Shown here: positions 16,526 to 25,447 of the stretch, in pieces
How positions within the stretch are numbered: position 1 is the first letter of the stretch
Layout: every line of letters starts with the position of its first letter
NCBI GenBank assembly: GCA_030625775.1
Contig: DAOUQC010000010.1
Location: 1-64,000, forward strand
Reading direction: 5' to 3'
Source: Verrucomicrobiota bacterium
GTDB lineage: Bacteria > Verrucomicrobiota > Verrucomicrobiia > Verrucomicrobiales > DEV007
DNA length: 64,000 bases
Notes under the pieces: model-generated
The model's input: the letters and a program-made list of their open reading frames with translations, nothing else
Database searches by the model: none
What the model was told of the DNA's origin: nothing
Program-made: the position numbers and the translations under genes

Positions 16526-17905
16526 CTAGGCCAAAGCGGGCAAACTAGCTGCGGCAATCGACTGTCCGTGACGTTTTTCTTTTTCGCCCGGAGTGCGCAA
16601 ACTGATCTTTTCACTCAACTCGGGAAACTCATCAGCCAGCACCGCTTCGGCATTTGAGATAATGCGTTCGCCGCCCTCTCCTGACGTCACTCGTCCAAGG
16701 ACAAGAACATTTTCGATATCATAGAAATCGGCATAATGGGCAATCGAATACCCAAAACAAGTGCCTATCGTATCGTAAATATTCGCCGCCCGGCGATCCC
16801 CGTCCTTCATCAAGTTCTGCACTTCGATCAAACGCTCGGGAAAGCCCATCTCATCCGGATATTCCAAGCCTTCCAGAGGAGCCAGTCGAGCAACGGCTTG
16901 CTGGCAAAAATACTGTGCCCCACAACCGTGATCCCCGCTCCACTCATCCACCGGAGCGCGATCGCGATAGTCCACCGGAGCAAAGGCCAACTCGTTCAAC
17001 CAAGGAGTGATGTGGCCCTCGGGATTGACGTAACCCACTGCTTCACTGGTGCCCATCGCCACTCCCAACACCCCGTTCGCCCCCGATGACATCGCCCCTG
17101 CGAGTGCAGTGACCTCTCCATCATTCACCACCTCAAAAGGCACGTCGTTCCATTCTTTTTTCAGATCAAAAAACATCCGCCGAACCCGCTTTTCAAAATC
17201 CTCCTTACTGACTCCGCGGAACAAAGAAGCAATGCGCACTTCGCTGTCCACATACACTCCTGCTGCACTTCCTCCGATCGCATCGACCCGGGGCAAATGT
17301 GCCGCCGCCCGTTTCAGACTATTGTTGATGCCCTGATAGTGGTACTCCGGATCAGTTTCAAAATAAGGATCCCATTCGATTTCCTCGGAAAACACCACTT
17401 CTCCGTCAATGACAGCTGCACTTTTGCGGTCACTGCCGCCCAGATCAAAACCAATCCGGCACCCGTCCAGATGTCGTCCGAGCAGGATTGTCGTTTCTTT
17501 TGCCTCCGGCACCTCATCCGCCCCCACCAATTGGAAGCTCAAAGCCTGGCGATAAACAGATTCTCCAATAAAATCAAAATCGAACGCACGCTCTCCCCCT
17601 GCCCGATAAAAAGAAGCCACCTTCTCCGCCACCGCTTGATTGCCGCCCAGATAAATCGTTGCCCCCCCGCGCTGCCACAAGAGGAATTTTAAAATCCGCT
17701 CAATATAACGGATTGACTGCTGCAACAAATCCCCATCAGGGTCGACGAATATTTTCGTATCAAAGCGGGAAACAGATCCTCCGGGTCGTTCGAGAGCTAT
17801 CACAAAGGCATCGCCACCTCCGCTTTGCTGAACACGATTCTGAAAATCCCGGTTCCAGAGAACGGCGGGAACAAAGGAAGGGTCGAGAGTAGGTTGATTT
17901 TTCAT
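16526..17905 (-). CDS. ROK-like ASKHA ATPase/sugar kinase family protein
   Basis: A 459-residue protein. An N-terminal extension of about 150 residues precedes the ATPase core. The phosphate-1 loop is IGFDLGGSDRKSAAV (about 152-166), followed by VNDGEVTALAGAM and GVAMGTSEAVGYV, which match phosphate-2 and the adjacent catalytic region of ROK-type kinases. The zinc motif CxCGxxGC of ROK repressors/kinases is absent, although GCGAQYFC is nearby. There is no DNA-binding domain. It is likely a sugar-kinase-like enzyme of unknown substrate. No sugar genes adjoin it. Confidence 0.68.
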   Translation of the reverse strand: MKNQPTLDPSFVPAVLWNRDFQNRVQQSGGGDAFVIALERPGGSVSRFDTKIFVDPDGDLLQQSIRYIERILKFLLWQRGGATIYLGGNQAVAEKVASFYRAGGERAFDFDFIGESVYRQALSFQLVGADEVPEAKETTILLGRHLDGCRIGFDLGGSDRKSAAVIDGEVVFSEEIEWDPYFETDPEYHYQGINNSLKRAAAHLPRVDAIGGSAAGVYVDSEVRIASLFRGVSKEDFEKRVRRMFFDLKKEWNDVPFEVVNDGEVTALAGAMSSGANGVLGVAMGTSEAVGYVNPEGHITPWLNELAFAPVDYRDRAPVDEWSGDHGCGAQYFCQQAVARLAPLEGLEYPDEMGFPERLIEVQNLMKDGDRRAANIYDTIGTCFGYSIAHYADFYDIENVLVLGRVTSGEGGERIISNAEAVLADEFPELSEKISLRTPGEKEKRHGQSIAAASLPALA

Positions 17906-17969
17906 AGGACGCCCACACCCATCCCAAAAAATCAGACTCTTTCAAGGATGAAGTTCAACACTTTGCGCC

Positions 17970-18260
17970 CTAGCCCTTGTCCTTCTCTTCACACAAACAC
18001 TTCTCGATCCGTCCCTTCGCTTCGTCAGACAATCCCTCTCCTTTTTCAAAATTCCCGCACTCCGGCAGATCCCTGCACACCCGGTTGAGAAACTTTATCT
18101 GTTTGCCATAACGTCGGCACCAACCGCACATCACACAATGCATCCACAGCGAACTCCGCCTCCACAACGAAAGCTTCTCATCCAAATTCCGGGACTGCAG
18201 TTTCTGTGTTTCCCGACAAGAGGGAATCACCAAAAACATCAAACGTTCTACAATTTTCAT
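17970..18260 (-). CDS. Zinc-finger anti-sigma factor candidate
   Basis: A 96-residue Cys-rich protein directly downstream (12-base gap) of an ECF sigma gene on the same strand. It contains HCVMCGWC (41-48), which fits the H-x3-C-x2-C zinc site of ZAS anti-sigma factors, and an upstream Cys in SCRETQKL (15) for the fourth ligand. No membrane helix follows, so it would be a soluble, possibly redox- or metal-responsive regulator. The pairing with the sigma gene is what makes the call credible. Confidence 0.72.
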   Translation of the reverse strand: MKIVERLMFLVIPSCRETQKLQSRNLDEKLSLWRRSSLWMHCVMCGWCRRYGKQIKFLNRVCRDLPECGNFEKGEGLSDEAKGRIEKCLCEEKDKG

Positions 18261-18272
18261 CTTTTCCTTTGC

Positions 18273-18857
18273 TCAGTTGTGCCTGCCACCCCAATTGCTC
18301 TCCATACAAGCGCGCAGCCCTTTGCGTGCACGATGCAGGATCACCCAGAAATTATTCTTCTCTATTCCTTTCAATTCACAAATTTCCTCCGTCGATAGCC
18401 CGTCGACCTCCCTCAAACGAAACACCTCCCCCGTATCCTTGGGCAAATGATCGATGCACTGCATTAAAACTCGCCAAAAATCCCCTCGCTGTGCCATGTC
18501 ATCGGGTCTCAATGGCCACTGCTTCGCTCCGAATTCCATATTGATGTGTCCGGTTTCACTGAACTCTCCCGGCATTTCATGATCCAGGTCTTCACCACTG
18601 AAGACCAATTTTTGCCTCGCTGCCTTACGCACAAAATCCACAATCTTATTGTGCAAAATAGTCGTCAGCCAGGTTTTGACCGAACTGCGACCCTCAAATT
18701 TATCAAAAGCCTTCCAGGCCGACAGCAGGGTTTCCTGCACCATATCCTCTGCCATGTGTTTGTCGCGCAATCGGTACATGGCATATCCATAGAGATGATC
18801 CCCGTGATCCTTCAGCCATACCCCTGGATCGGACTCTGGATTATTTATTTCAGTCAT
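18273..18857 (-). CDS. ECF-type RNA polymerase sigma factor
   Basis: A 194-residue sigma-70 family protein with region 2 at about 20-90 (AEDMVQETLLSAWKAFDKFEGRSSVKTWLTTILHN; the DMVQETLL core binds the polymerase clamp and -10) and region 4 at about 130-185 (LPKDTGEVFRLREVDGLSTEEICELKGIEKNNFWVILHRARKGLR, a helix-turn-helix for the -35). A loop of about 40 residues separates them. It is full length for an ECF. It is followed by a ZAS candidate and is divergent from arsS across about 150 bases holding a perfect palindrome, so it may regulate the arsenic genes, itself, or both. Confidence 0.92.
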   Translation of the reverse strand: MTEINNPESDPGVWLKDHGDHLYGYAMYRLRDKHMAEDMVQETLLSAWKAFDKFEGRSSVKTWLTTILHNKIVDFVRKAARQKLVFSGEDLDHEMPGEFSETGHINMEFGAKQWPLRPDDMAQRGDFWRVLMQCIDHLPKDTGEVFRLREVDGLSTEEICELKGIEKNNFWVILHRARKGLRACMESNWGGRHN

Positions 18858-18935
18858 GGATCTCGAACACCGTCTGGGAATACTTTTTTAGAAAGGCAGG
18901 AATATTCTCGTGTAATGGACGTTTTTACGACATTT

Positions 18936-18957
18936 ATCCTTACAACATTGTAAGGAT
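18936..18957. promoter_or_regulatory. 22-bp perfect palindrome between the ECF sigma and arsS genes
   Basis: Arms ATCCTTACA and TGTAAGGAT around ACAT give perfect dyad symmetry 52 bases before the arsS start and about 80 bases before the sigma gene start. A regulator site for the divergent pair is likely. A half-site (TGTAAGGA) recurs before arsM. Confidence 0.6.
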
Positions 18958-19008
18958 ATTCTGTATCCCTCGTCATGGGAAAACGGAAATCCATCTCTCA
19001 AAGCTGAA

Positions 19009-19992
19009 ATGCCAACCCTGCTACAACTCAATCATTTTGACCAGGCCCTCGCTGCCTGTGGCACCCCGCTGCAACGGAGCCGCCCGGAAATCCTCCAGCT
19101 CAACATCGGCAAACTCTGCAACCTGACCTGCAGCCACTGCCACGTGAACGCCGGCCCCAAACGCAAAGAGATCATGGCCGGCCAAACAGTTGACCGCATT
19201 CTGGGCTGGTTCGAACAAACGGATATTCCCACCCTCGACCTCACCGGCGGCACTCCGGAGATGATTCCCGATTACCGGCGTCTGGTGAAGAGTGTGCGTT
19301 CCTTCAGTCAAGCTCGTCGGGTGATGACCCGCCTCAATGCCACCATCATCAACGAGCCCGGCTACGAGTGGTTACCCGAATTCCTCCATGACCATCAGGT
19401 TGAAATCATCGCCTCCATGCCTTGTTACCAGCCCGACAACGTCAATGAACAACGTGGTGACGGTGTCTTTGACTCCAGCATTCTCGCTTTTCAAAAACTC
19501 AATCAGCTCGGTTACGGCAGCGATCCGGAACTCCGTCTGAACTTCGTCTACAATCCTAATGGAGCCTTCCTGCCACCTTGTCAGATCGAACTGAGTGCCG
19601 ACTACAAAAAGGCCCTGGATGAACACTTTGGAATCCAATTCAATGAGCTCTACTGCATCGCCAATATGCCGATTGCCCGTTTTGCCTCCCACCTGAAAAA
19701 CACCGGACAACTAGACCAATACAACCAACTGCTCAGGGAGTCATTCAATCCCGCCACCATCAAGGGCCTGATGTGCCGCAATACCATCAACGTCTCTTGG
19801 CTCGGTGAAGTTTTTGACTGCGATTTCAACCAAATGATGAAACTGCCACTCGCTGCGCAGAATGAAGAATCCACATTGCACCTCTGGGACATCGACCCGG
19901 ATACCTTTGCCGATATTCCCATCCATACCGGTTCCCACTGTTTTGGCTGCACCGCCGGCAGCGGCTCGTCCTGCGGCGGAGCGCTGACCTGA
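19009..19992 (+). CDS. arsS: Arsenosugar biosynthesis radical SAM protein
   Basis: A 327-residue radical SAM enzyme. The [4Fe-4S] motif is C37-x3-C41-x2-C44 (KLCNLTCSHCHVNAGP). The C-terminus has a Cys-rich auxiliary-cluster region ending CFGCTAGSGSSCGG. This Cys-rich end and the TGGTPE and SMPCY segments match ArsS, which transfers a deoxyadenosyl group to dimethylated arsenic on the way to arsenosugars. arsM follows 131 bases downstream, the canonical pair. The gene begins MPTLLQLNHFDQAL and has no strong Shine-Dalgarno sequence. Confidence 0.94.
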   Translation: MPTLLQLNHFDQALAACGTPLQRSRPEILQLNIGKLCNLTCSHCHVNAGPKRKEIMAGQTVDRILGWFEQTDIPTLDLTGGTPEMIPDYRRLVKSVRSFSQARRVMTRLNATIINEPGYEWLPEFLHDHQVEIIASMPCYQPDNVNEQRGDGVFDSSILAFQKLNQLGYGSDPELRLNFVYNPNGAFLPPCQIELSADYKKALDEHFGIQFNELYCIANMPIARFASHLKNTGQLDQYNQLLRESFNPATIKGLMCRNTINVSWLGEVFDCDFNQMMKLPLAAQNEESTLHLWDIDPDTFADIPIHTGSHCFGCTAGSGSSCGGALT

Positions 19993-20044
19993 AAGGCAAA
20001 TAGCTTGCGCTGAATTGGACGATCGCAGAAAATTATGTAAACTA

Positions 20045-20064
20045 ATGAGCAATTCCCTGTAAGG
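20045..20064. promoter_or_regulatory. Inverted repeat before arsM
   Basis: AATTCC and GGAATT flank CTGTAA about 60 bases before the arsM ATG. The central TGTAAGGA equals half of the 22-bp palindrome before arsS, so a shared regulator is possible. Positions are accurate to a few bases. Confidence 0.4.
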
Positions 20065-20123
20065 AATTTCCAATCTACCAAGTCTATTAAAAAAACCAGT
20101 TTCCACCCCTTCAACATCCCAAC

Positions 20124-21266
20124 ATGAAGACCGAATCCATAGTAAAAAAACGTTACGCCGATGGCGCCAATGCCCAGGAGCCCGCACTCTGCTGTCCCGT
20201 GGACTACGACCCACAATATCTCAAGGTGATTCCCGCTGAAGTGATCGAACGCGATTACGGTTGTGGCGATCCCAGTAAATATCTCAAACCAGGTGAAACC
20301 GTTCTCGATCTCGGATCCGGCACGGGCAAAATCTGTTTCATTGCGTCCCAGGTCGTCGGACCGGAAGGCAAAGTCATCGGAGTCGACATGACGGACGACA
20401 TGCTCGACGTCGCTCGCCGCAATGCACCTGTTGTCGCTGAAAAAATCGGTTATTCCAACGTCGAATTTTGCAAGGGCCGCATCCAGGATCTGGCGCTCGA
20501 TCTCGAAGAATTGGACAAAGAACTCCAGGCACAGCCCATCGACAACGCCAACCGCTACCTTGAAGCCGAGGAGCGGGCCGAGGAAATCCGGGTCAAAAAA
20601 ACCATGATCCCCAGTGACAGTATCGATGTGGTAGTTTCCAACTGCGTTCTCAATCTGGTTTCGATAAATAATCGTCTACAGCTCTTCGAAGAAATCTTCC
20701 GGGTACTGAAACTTGGTGGCCGCGCCGTCATCTCGGATATCGTCTCTGATGAAACCGTCACAGAAGATATGATGCGCGACCCCGATCTCTGGAGCGGGTG
20801 CATCTCCGGAGCTTTCCGCGAAGACGAATTCCTCCAGGCTTTCGAAGAAGCTGGATTCTATGGCGTTCAGGTTTTAAAGTTTGATAAAGAACCTTGGCAG
20901 ACCGTTCAAGGGATCGAATTCAGAAGTATGACCATTGAAGCTTTCAAGGGCAAACAGGGTGCCTGTCTTGATCACAAACAAGCAGTTATCTACAAAGGCC
21001 CATTCAAAAAGGTGCTCGACGATGACAACCATCCAATGGAACGCGGCAAACGCTACGCCGTCTGCGACAAAACCTACCAATTATACCGCAAAGCTCCCTA
21101 CGCTGAATTTTTTGAATTCATCGAGCCACGTGAAGAAGTCCCAGGCGACCAGGCCGACGCTTTTGATTGCAGCGAAATGCGCCTGCGCCACCCGAGGGAA
21201 AGCAAAGGAGAAAACTACGACGCCAACACCACTGCCTCGGAATGCTGCGGCTCGGATTGTTGCTAG
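20124..21266 (+). CDS. arsM: Arsenite methyltransferase, ArsM
   Basis: A 380-residue SAM-dependent methyltransferase. Motif I is VLDLGSGTGKICF (60-72). The three arsenite-binding cysteines of ArsM correspond to C47 (YGCGDP), C174 (VSNCVLNL) and C226 (WSGCISGAF). A C-terminal Cys cluster (ECCGSDCC) is typical of the family. It methylates As(III) to mono- and dimethyl forms, feeding ArsS immediately upstream. Cytoplasmic. DUF547 follows after 54 bases. All catalytic residues are present. Confidence 0.95.
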   Translation: MKTESIVKKRYADGANAQEPALCCPVDYDPQYLKVIPAEVIERDYGCGDPSKYLKPGETVLDLGSGTGKICFIASQVVGPEGKVIGVDMTDDMLDVARRNAPVVAEKIGYSNVEFCKGRIQDLALDLEELDKELQAQPIDNANRYLEAEERAEEIRVKKTMIPSDSIDVVVSNCVLNLVSINNRLQLFEEIFRVLKLGGRAVISDIVSDETVTEDMMRDPDLWSGCISGAFREDEFLQAFEEAGFYGVQVLKFDKEPWQTVQGIEFRSMTIEAFKGKQGACLDHKQAVIYKGPFKKVLDDDNHPMERGKRYAVCDKTYQLYRKAPYAEFFEFIEPREEVPGDQADAFDCSEMRLRHPRESKGENYDANTTASECCGSDCC

Positions 21267-21320
21267 ATTAAACACCCCTATCAACTCTCCAAGCATAAAA
21301 TACCAACAAGACTAACTTTT

Positions 21321-22067
21321 ATGATAACTGCAAAATCATTACCCTCCTTATTGGCCTGCTTGCTGGCAATTTTTACCAGCTCTACCGTATGGGCTTTTGA
21401 CCACACGCATGCCGGGCTGAATGAAGTATTGAAGACCTATGTCAACAGCGAAGGCATGGTCAATTACGGCGCACTCAAAGTAAATCGTTACGCCCTCGAT
21501 GGTTATCTGGAAAAAACCGGCGCCATCAGTGAAACCGCGTTCAAGGGCTGGACCCGCGATCAGCGACTTGCCTTCCTCATCAACGTTTACAACGCAGAAA
21601 CCTTGCAACTCATCATCGACAACTATCCGGTGAAAAGTATTAAAAAAATCGGCAGTCTCTTTGGCCAACCCTGGGATGTGGAATCAGTCACTTTGTTTGG
21701 CAAAAAAACCACCCTCAATCATATCGAACACAAAATCCTCCGACCAAAATACAAAGAGCCCCGGGTTCACTTTGTTATCATCTGTGCCGCCATGGGCTGC
21801 CCCCCACTGCGCAACGAGGCATTCGTCCCGGAGAATCTTGATGAGCAACTCGACGCCCGGGGGCGTGTGTTCCTTGGCCAGAAAAATAAAAACAAGGTGG
21901 ATGGGAAAATACTCTATCTCTCCCCTATTTTTGACTGGTTTACAGAGGACTTCACCGAAAACGGAAGCCTTCAGGATTTTGTTACTCCCTTCTTTGCAAG
22001 CGACATCAAAGGGCGGAAATTCAAAATCAAATACACCAGCTACGACTGGAGCTTGAACAAACAGTAA
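21321..22067 (+). CDS. DUF547 secreted protein
   Basis: A 248-residue protein with a signal peptide (about 1-25, SSTVWA end). The DUF547 core is intact: FLINVYNAETLQLIIDNYP and FVIICAAMGCPPLRNEAF, whose Cys and Pro-Pro pair are conserved in the domain. Function of DUF547 is unknown, although it occurs repeatedly in metal/arsenic gene neighbourhoods. Here it lies between arsM and a VTT membrane protein on one strand with short gaps (54 and 10 bases), so it is presumably co-expressed and exported to the periplasm. Confidence 0.9.
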   Translation: MITAKSLPSLLACLLAIFTSSTVWAFDHTHAGLNEVLKTYVNSEGMVNYGALKVNRYALDGYLEKTGAISETAFKGWTRDQRLAFLINVYNAETLQLIIDNYPVKSIKKIGSLFGQPWDVESVTLFGKKTTLNHIEHKILRPKYKEPRVHFVIICAAMGCPPLRNEAFVPENLDEQLDARGRVFLGQKNKNKVDGKILYLSPIFDWFTEDFTENGSLQDFVTPFFASDIKGRKFKIKYTSYDWSLNKQ

Positions 22068-22077
22068 CAGGCAAAGC

Positions 22078-22824
22078 ATGAGTGACCCTATTCCAACAAC
22101 CTCCCCCCCCGCTGCAAAAACAGGCTCCAATGTCGGCAATTGGATTCTCCGCATAACAATCGTCGCCGCGCTCATCGCTGCCCTGGTTTTTTTACCAATC
22201 AGCGAATGGTTGCAAAGTGCTATCGATTACATTGAAGACCTCGGTGCCACCGGAGTGATTGTTTTCATCGTTCTCTACATCATTGCCGCGGTTTTTTTCC
22301 TGCCGGGATCTGTTCTCACCCTTGGTGCTGGAGCCATCTATGGAGTTGCCTGGGGCTCGGTATGGGTTTCCATCGCTTCAACCCTAGGCGCCAGTGCCGC
22401 CTTCCTCGTTGGACGTTATTTAGCCCGTGACAAAATCGCACACAAAATAGAGGGCAACCCTTCCTTCACCGCCATCGACGAAGCGGTAGCCCACCAGGGA
22501 TGGAAAATTGTCGGCCTCACCCGTCTGTCTCCCGTTTTCCCTTTCACCTTGTTGAACTACGCTTTCGGTCTCACCAAAGTAAAATTCAGTCACTATGTTC
22601 TTGCCTCCTGGATCGGCATGATGCCCGGCACGATCATGTATGTCTATCTTGGATACGCCGCCCGTGCCGCCACCGAAGCATCCGAGGCCGGGCTTGCCCA
22701 GACAGCTTTAAAGGTAGGAGGACTGATCGCCACCATCGTGGTCACCGTCATTATCACCCACACTGCAAAAAAAGCTTTGGACAAAGCCGTCCCCATCACC
22801 CAGCAAGTCGATCCGGCAGAATAG
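22078..22824 (+). CDS. TVP38/TMEM64 (VTT) family membrane protein
   Basis: A 248-residue integral membrane protein. Membrane segments lie near 22-45, 57-78, 80-105, 155-175 and 195-235. The signature FFLPGSVLTLGAGAIYG (re-entrant loop start) and RLSPVFPFTLLNYAFGLTKV are conserved across VTT/DedA proteins, some of which move lipids. It follows DUF547 by 10 bases and precedes a flavoprotein by 33 bases. VTT plus flavoprotein disulfide reductase is a recurrent pair in metal-resistance-type loci. Confidence 0.9.
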   Translation: MSDPIPTTSPPAAKTGSNVGNWILRITIVAALIAALVFLPISEWLQSAIDYIEDLGATGVIVFIVLYIIAAVFFLPGSVLTLGAGAIYGVAWGSVWVSIASTLGASAAFLVGRYLARDKIAHKIEGNPSFTAIDEAVAHQGWKIVGLTRLSPVFPFTLLNYAFGLTKVKFSHYVLASWIGMMPGTIMYVYLGYAARAATEASEAGLAQTALKVGGLIATIVVTVIITHTAKKALDKAVPITQQVDPAE

Positions 22825-22857
22825 CCTCCTTGCAAACCTCCAGCTTCCTCTTTAAAA

Positions 22858-24402
22858 ATGAGCACCGACCCCATAGAAATCCCACCGATGGATGAGCACA
22901 ACCAAACGCTGATCTCCAACGTCCACCCGCCCGACTGGGCTAATCCCACACCCGAAGGCCGCTACAATCTGGTTGTCATTGGTGCCGGCACCGCCGGCCT
23001 GGTGACCGCCGCAGGAGCCGCCGGGCTCGGAGCCAAAGTCGCTCTCATCGAACGCCACCTGATGGGTGGTGATTGCCTCAATGTCGGCTGTATCCCCTCC
23101 AAGGGAATCATCGCCGCCGCCAAGGCTGCCCACGCCGCCAAAAACGGCGGGGCCAAATTTGGTATCCATGTTGATCCAGATGCGGTGAAAATAGACTTCG
23201 GCACAGCCATGGAACGCATGCGCAAACTCCGGGCAGGCATCAGCAAACACGACTCGGTCAAGCGTTTCTCCGATCTCGGTGTCGATGTTTTTCTCGGCCA
23301 GGCCTCCTTCCTTGATTCACAAACCGTCGCTGTCGGAGATCAGCAGCTGACTTTTAAAAATGCCGTCATCTGCTCAGGAGCCCGTGCCGATGCGCCCCCC
23401 ATTCCCGGCCTCGACGAAGTTGATTACCTGACCAACGAGAACCTCTTCAATCTCACCGAACTCCCCAAACGCCTCGGCATCATCGGCGCTGGCCCCATCG
23501 GCTGCGAAATGGCCCAGGCTTTTGCCCGTCTGGGTTCAGAAGTCCTGCTGGTCGAAGCCACCCACGGCATCCTGCCGCGTGAAGATCCCGACGCTTCAAA
23601 AATCGTCCGCGAATCCCTCGCTGCCGACGGGGTTCAGCTGCTCTGCTGCGGCAAAGAACTGGAAATCGCCAAAACCGCCAGCGGCCAGGGAGTCCGACTA
23701 ACGGTCGAATCCCACGGCAAATCCTACGACGAAGAAGTGGATCATCTGCTTGTTTCCGTTGGCCGCACTCCTAACATCGAAGGACTCGAGCTCGAAAAAG
23801 CCGGCGTCGAATACGAAAAATGGGGAGTCAAAGTGAACGACCAACTACAGACCACCCATCCCAACATCTATGCCGCCGGTGACATCTGTATGCAGTGGAA
23901 ATTCACCCACGCTGCTGATTTTGCCGCCCGTATCGTGATCCAGAATACCCTTTTTTCCATCGGCTCCCTTGGCAAGAAAAAACTCAGCTCCCTCACCATG
24001 CCCTGGTGCACCTACACCGAACCCGAGATCGCCCATGTCGGCCTCTACGAAAAAGAAGCCGAAGAACAGGGCATCGAAACTGTCACCTACACCCAGTCCA
24101 TGGCCGAAGTGGATCGCGCCATCCTCGAAGGCAAGACCGAAGGTTTTGTCAAAATCATGGTCAAAAAAGGCAGCGACCAGATTCTCGGCGCTACCATCGT
24201 GGCCGAAAATGCCGGTGACCTGATCAGTGAGATCACCACCGCCATGAACGCAAAAATGGGCCTCGGCAGCCTGGCCAGCGTTATCCATCCCTACCCCACC
24301 CAAGCCGAAGCCATCCGCAAAGTCGGCGACCAATACAACAAAACCCGCCTCACTGAACAGGTCAAAAAAATCTTCAACTGGTGGCTCGCCCGCCAACGCT
24401 AA
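22858..24402 (+). CDS. FAD-dependent pyridine-nucleotide disulfide oxidoreductase (MerA-like)
   Basis: A 514-residue flavoprotein. FAD binding is IGAGTAG (41-47). The redox-active pair is C73/C78 in GGDCLNVGCIPSKG. A central NAD(P) motif (GAGPIGCE), the second FAD motif (NIYAAGDIC) and the dimerisation domain (HPYPTQAEAIRK) follow. The length and motifs match mercuric reductase/dihydrolipoyl dehydrogenase relatives. It lacks the N-terminal HMA domain and the C-terminal Cys-Cys of true MerA, so Hg(II) reduction should not be assumed. It is the last gene of the arsenic unit and might reduce a thiol or metal substrate for ArsS/ArsM. Confidence 0.88.
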   Translation: MSTDPIEIPPMDEHNQTLISNVHPPDWANPTPEGRYNLVVIGAGTAGLVTAAGAAGLGAKVALIERHLMGGDCLNVGCIPSKGIIAAAKAAHAAKNGGAKFGIHVDPDAVKIDFGTAMERMRKLRAGISKHDSVKRFSDLGVDVFLGQASFLDSQTVAVGDQQLTFKNAVICSGARADAPPIPGLDEVDYLTNENLFNLTELPKRLGIIGAGPIGCEMAQAFARLGSEVLLVEATHGILPREDPDASKIVRESLAADGVQLLCCGKELEIAKTASGQGVRLTVESHGKSYDEEVDHLLVSVGRTPNIEGLELEKAGVEYEKWGVKVNDQLQTTHPNIYAAGDICMQWKFTHAADFAARIVIQNTLFSIGSLGKKKLSSLTMPWCTYTEPEIAHVGLYEKEAEEQGIETVTYTQSMAEVDRAILEGKTEGFVKIMVKKGSDQILGATIVAENAGDLISEITTAMNAKMGLGSLASVIHPYPTQAEAIRKVGDQYNKTRLTEQVKKIFNWWLARQR

Positions 24403-24513
24403 GTTGAACTCCTATCTCCTGAATTCTCTCTCCTGCCACCTGCAAGCCCATTACAAAATTTCCTCATTCTTGCAATGGCGTAAAGGCTCAAGCCTGCCTA
24501 TACTTCCAGCATC

Positions 24514-25023
24514 ATGAATGATGAATCGGTTATCTGGAAAAGTTCCCCCTCGCAGCTATTGAACATAGGCACCTATACGCTGGCTTTGCTCATGCTGATA
24601 GGCATTGGCATTGGTGGAGCCTTTTTTCCTCCTGCTTTTGCCGCCATGATCATTCCCATCGCGTGGGCTGTCTGGAAATGGTTGACTGTCAAATGCCGGG
24701 TTTACGAACTCACATCCCAACGCCTGCGTCTGTTCGAAGGCGTATTCAACCGCAAGATCGACGAAATCGAACTCTACCGGGTCAAAGACACCAATATCGA
24801 GCAACCCTTCTTCCTGAGAATGTTCGGACTCGGCATCCTCAATCTCGAAACCTCGGATCGCAGCCATCCCAAGGTTTCCATCGAAGCAATCAGCGATGTT
24901 GCCACTGTTCGCGAACACGTCCGCAAACACGTCGAGCTGCTTCGTGACCAGAAACGGGTGAGAGAGGTTGACTTTGAAGGCGGGGAAGACGCTGACTTCG
25001 ACAGCGACTTCGATCTCAATTAG
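24514..25023 (+). CDS. PH-domain membrane protein (bPH2/YdbT-like)
   Basis: A 169-residue protein with two adjacent membrane helices at about 18-62, followed by a bacterial PH domain (about 68-130, YELTSQRLRLFEGVFNRKIDEIELYRVKDTNIEQ). The Arg-Val-Lys-Asp segment and the later FGLGILNLETSD are characteristic of the family. The C-terminus is acidic. It may bind membrane or partner proteins. It is monocistronic between the arsenic unit and a small hypothetical gene. Confidence 0.86.
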   Translation: MNDESVIWKSSPSQLLNIGTYTLALLMLIGIGIGGAFFPPAFAAMIIPIAWAVWKWLTVKCRVYELTSQRLRLFEGVFNRKIDEIELYRVKDTNIEQPFFLRMFGLGILNLETSDRSHPKVSIEAISDVATVREHVRKHVELLRDQKRVREVDFEGGEDADFDSDFDLN

Positions 25024-25109
25024 GTCAATCTGCCGCCACTCCTCCACGTGCAACAGCGACGTCACACCACACCGTATCGCCCTCACCTAACCAACTAAGG
25101 ATTAACCCT

Positions 25110-25313
25110 CTAGCCGTCCTTTTTCAGAAAAGGCAGACCCGTTCGTTCGTTTTCAATAACGATATAACCCTCGGGTAGGGAATCGACCGCTTCGGGCCGC
25201 ACATCTCCTGCGAAATAATAGAGTTTGGTGATCCCCCCGTTCTTTCGGGGTTGCTCACGCAAATGCAGGTAATAAGTCTTGCCGGACTTTTTGCTGGGAA
25301 CGCTGAATGCCAT
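25110..25313 (-). CDS. Small conserved hypothetical protein
   Basis: A 67-residue protein starting MAFSVPSKKSGKTYYLHLRE and ending TGLPFLKKDG. It is beta-rich (KTYYLHLRE, TKLYYFAGDV, EGYIVIENERTG) and polar, without signal or membrane segment. Its codon use looks like its neighbours. No family recognised. An isolated minus-strand gene before rpmB. Confidence 0.6.
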   Translation of the reverse strand: MAFSVPSKKSGKTYYLHLREQPRKNGGITKLYYFAGDVRPEAVDSLPEGYIVIENERTGLPFLKKDG

Positions 25314-25447
25314 GGTATTGGGATCCTTTCATATAATCAGGTTTTCATCTAGCCCGCCGATGATTCCCGGGAGTTTTTCAACTCCCTGTAAATTCATCGC
25401 GGATAAATTCCCGACGCTAAAAGTCCCGCCCCCTGGCGAAGTGCGTT

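Noticed and set aside
16526-17905. ROK transcriptional repressor
   Set aside because: No helix-turn-helix and no CxCGxxGC zinc site; only the ATPase fold is supported.
22858-24402. Calling the flavoprotein mercuric reductase
   Set aside because: It lacks the N-terminal HMA domain and the C-terminal cysteine pair needed for Hg(II) handling; only the general disulfide oxidoreductase family is supported.
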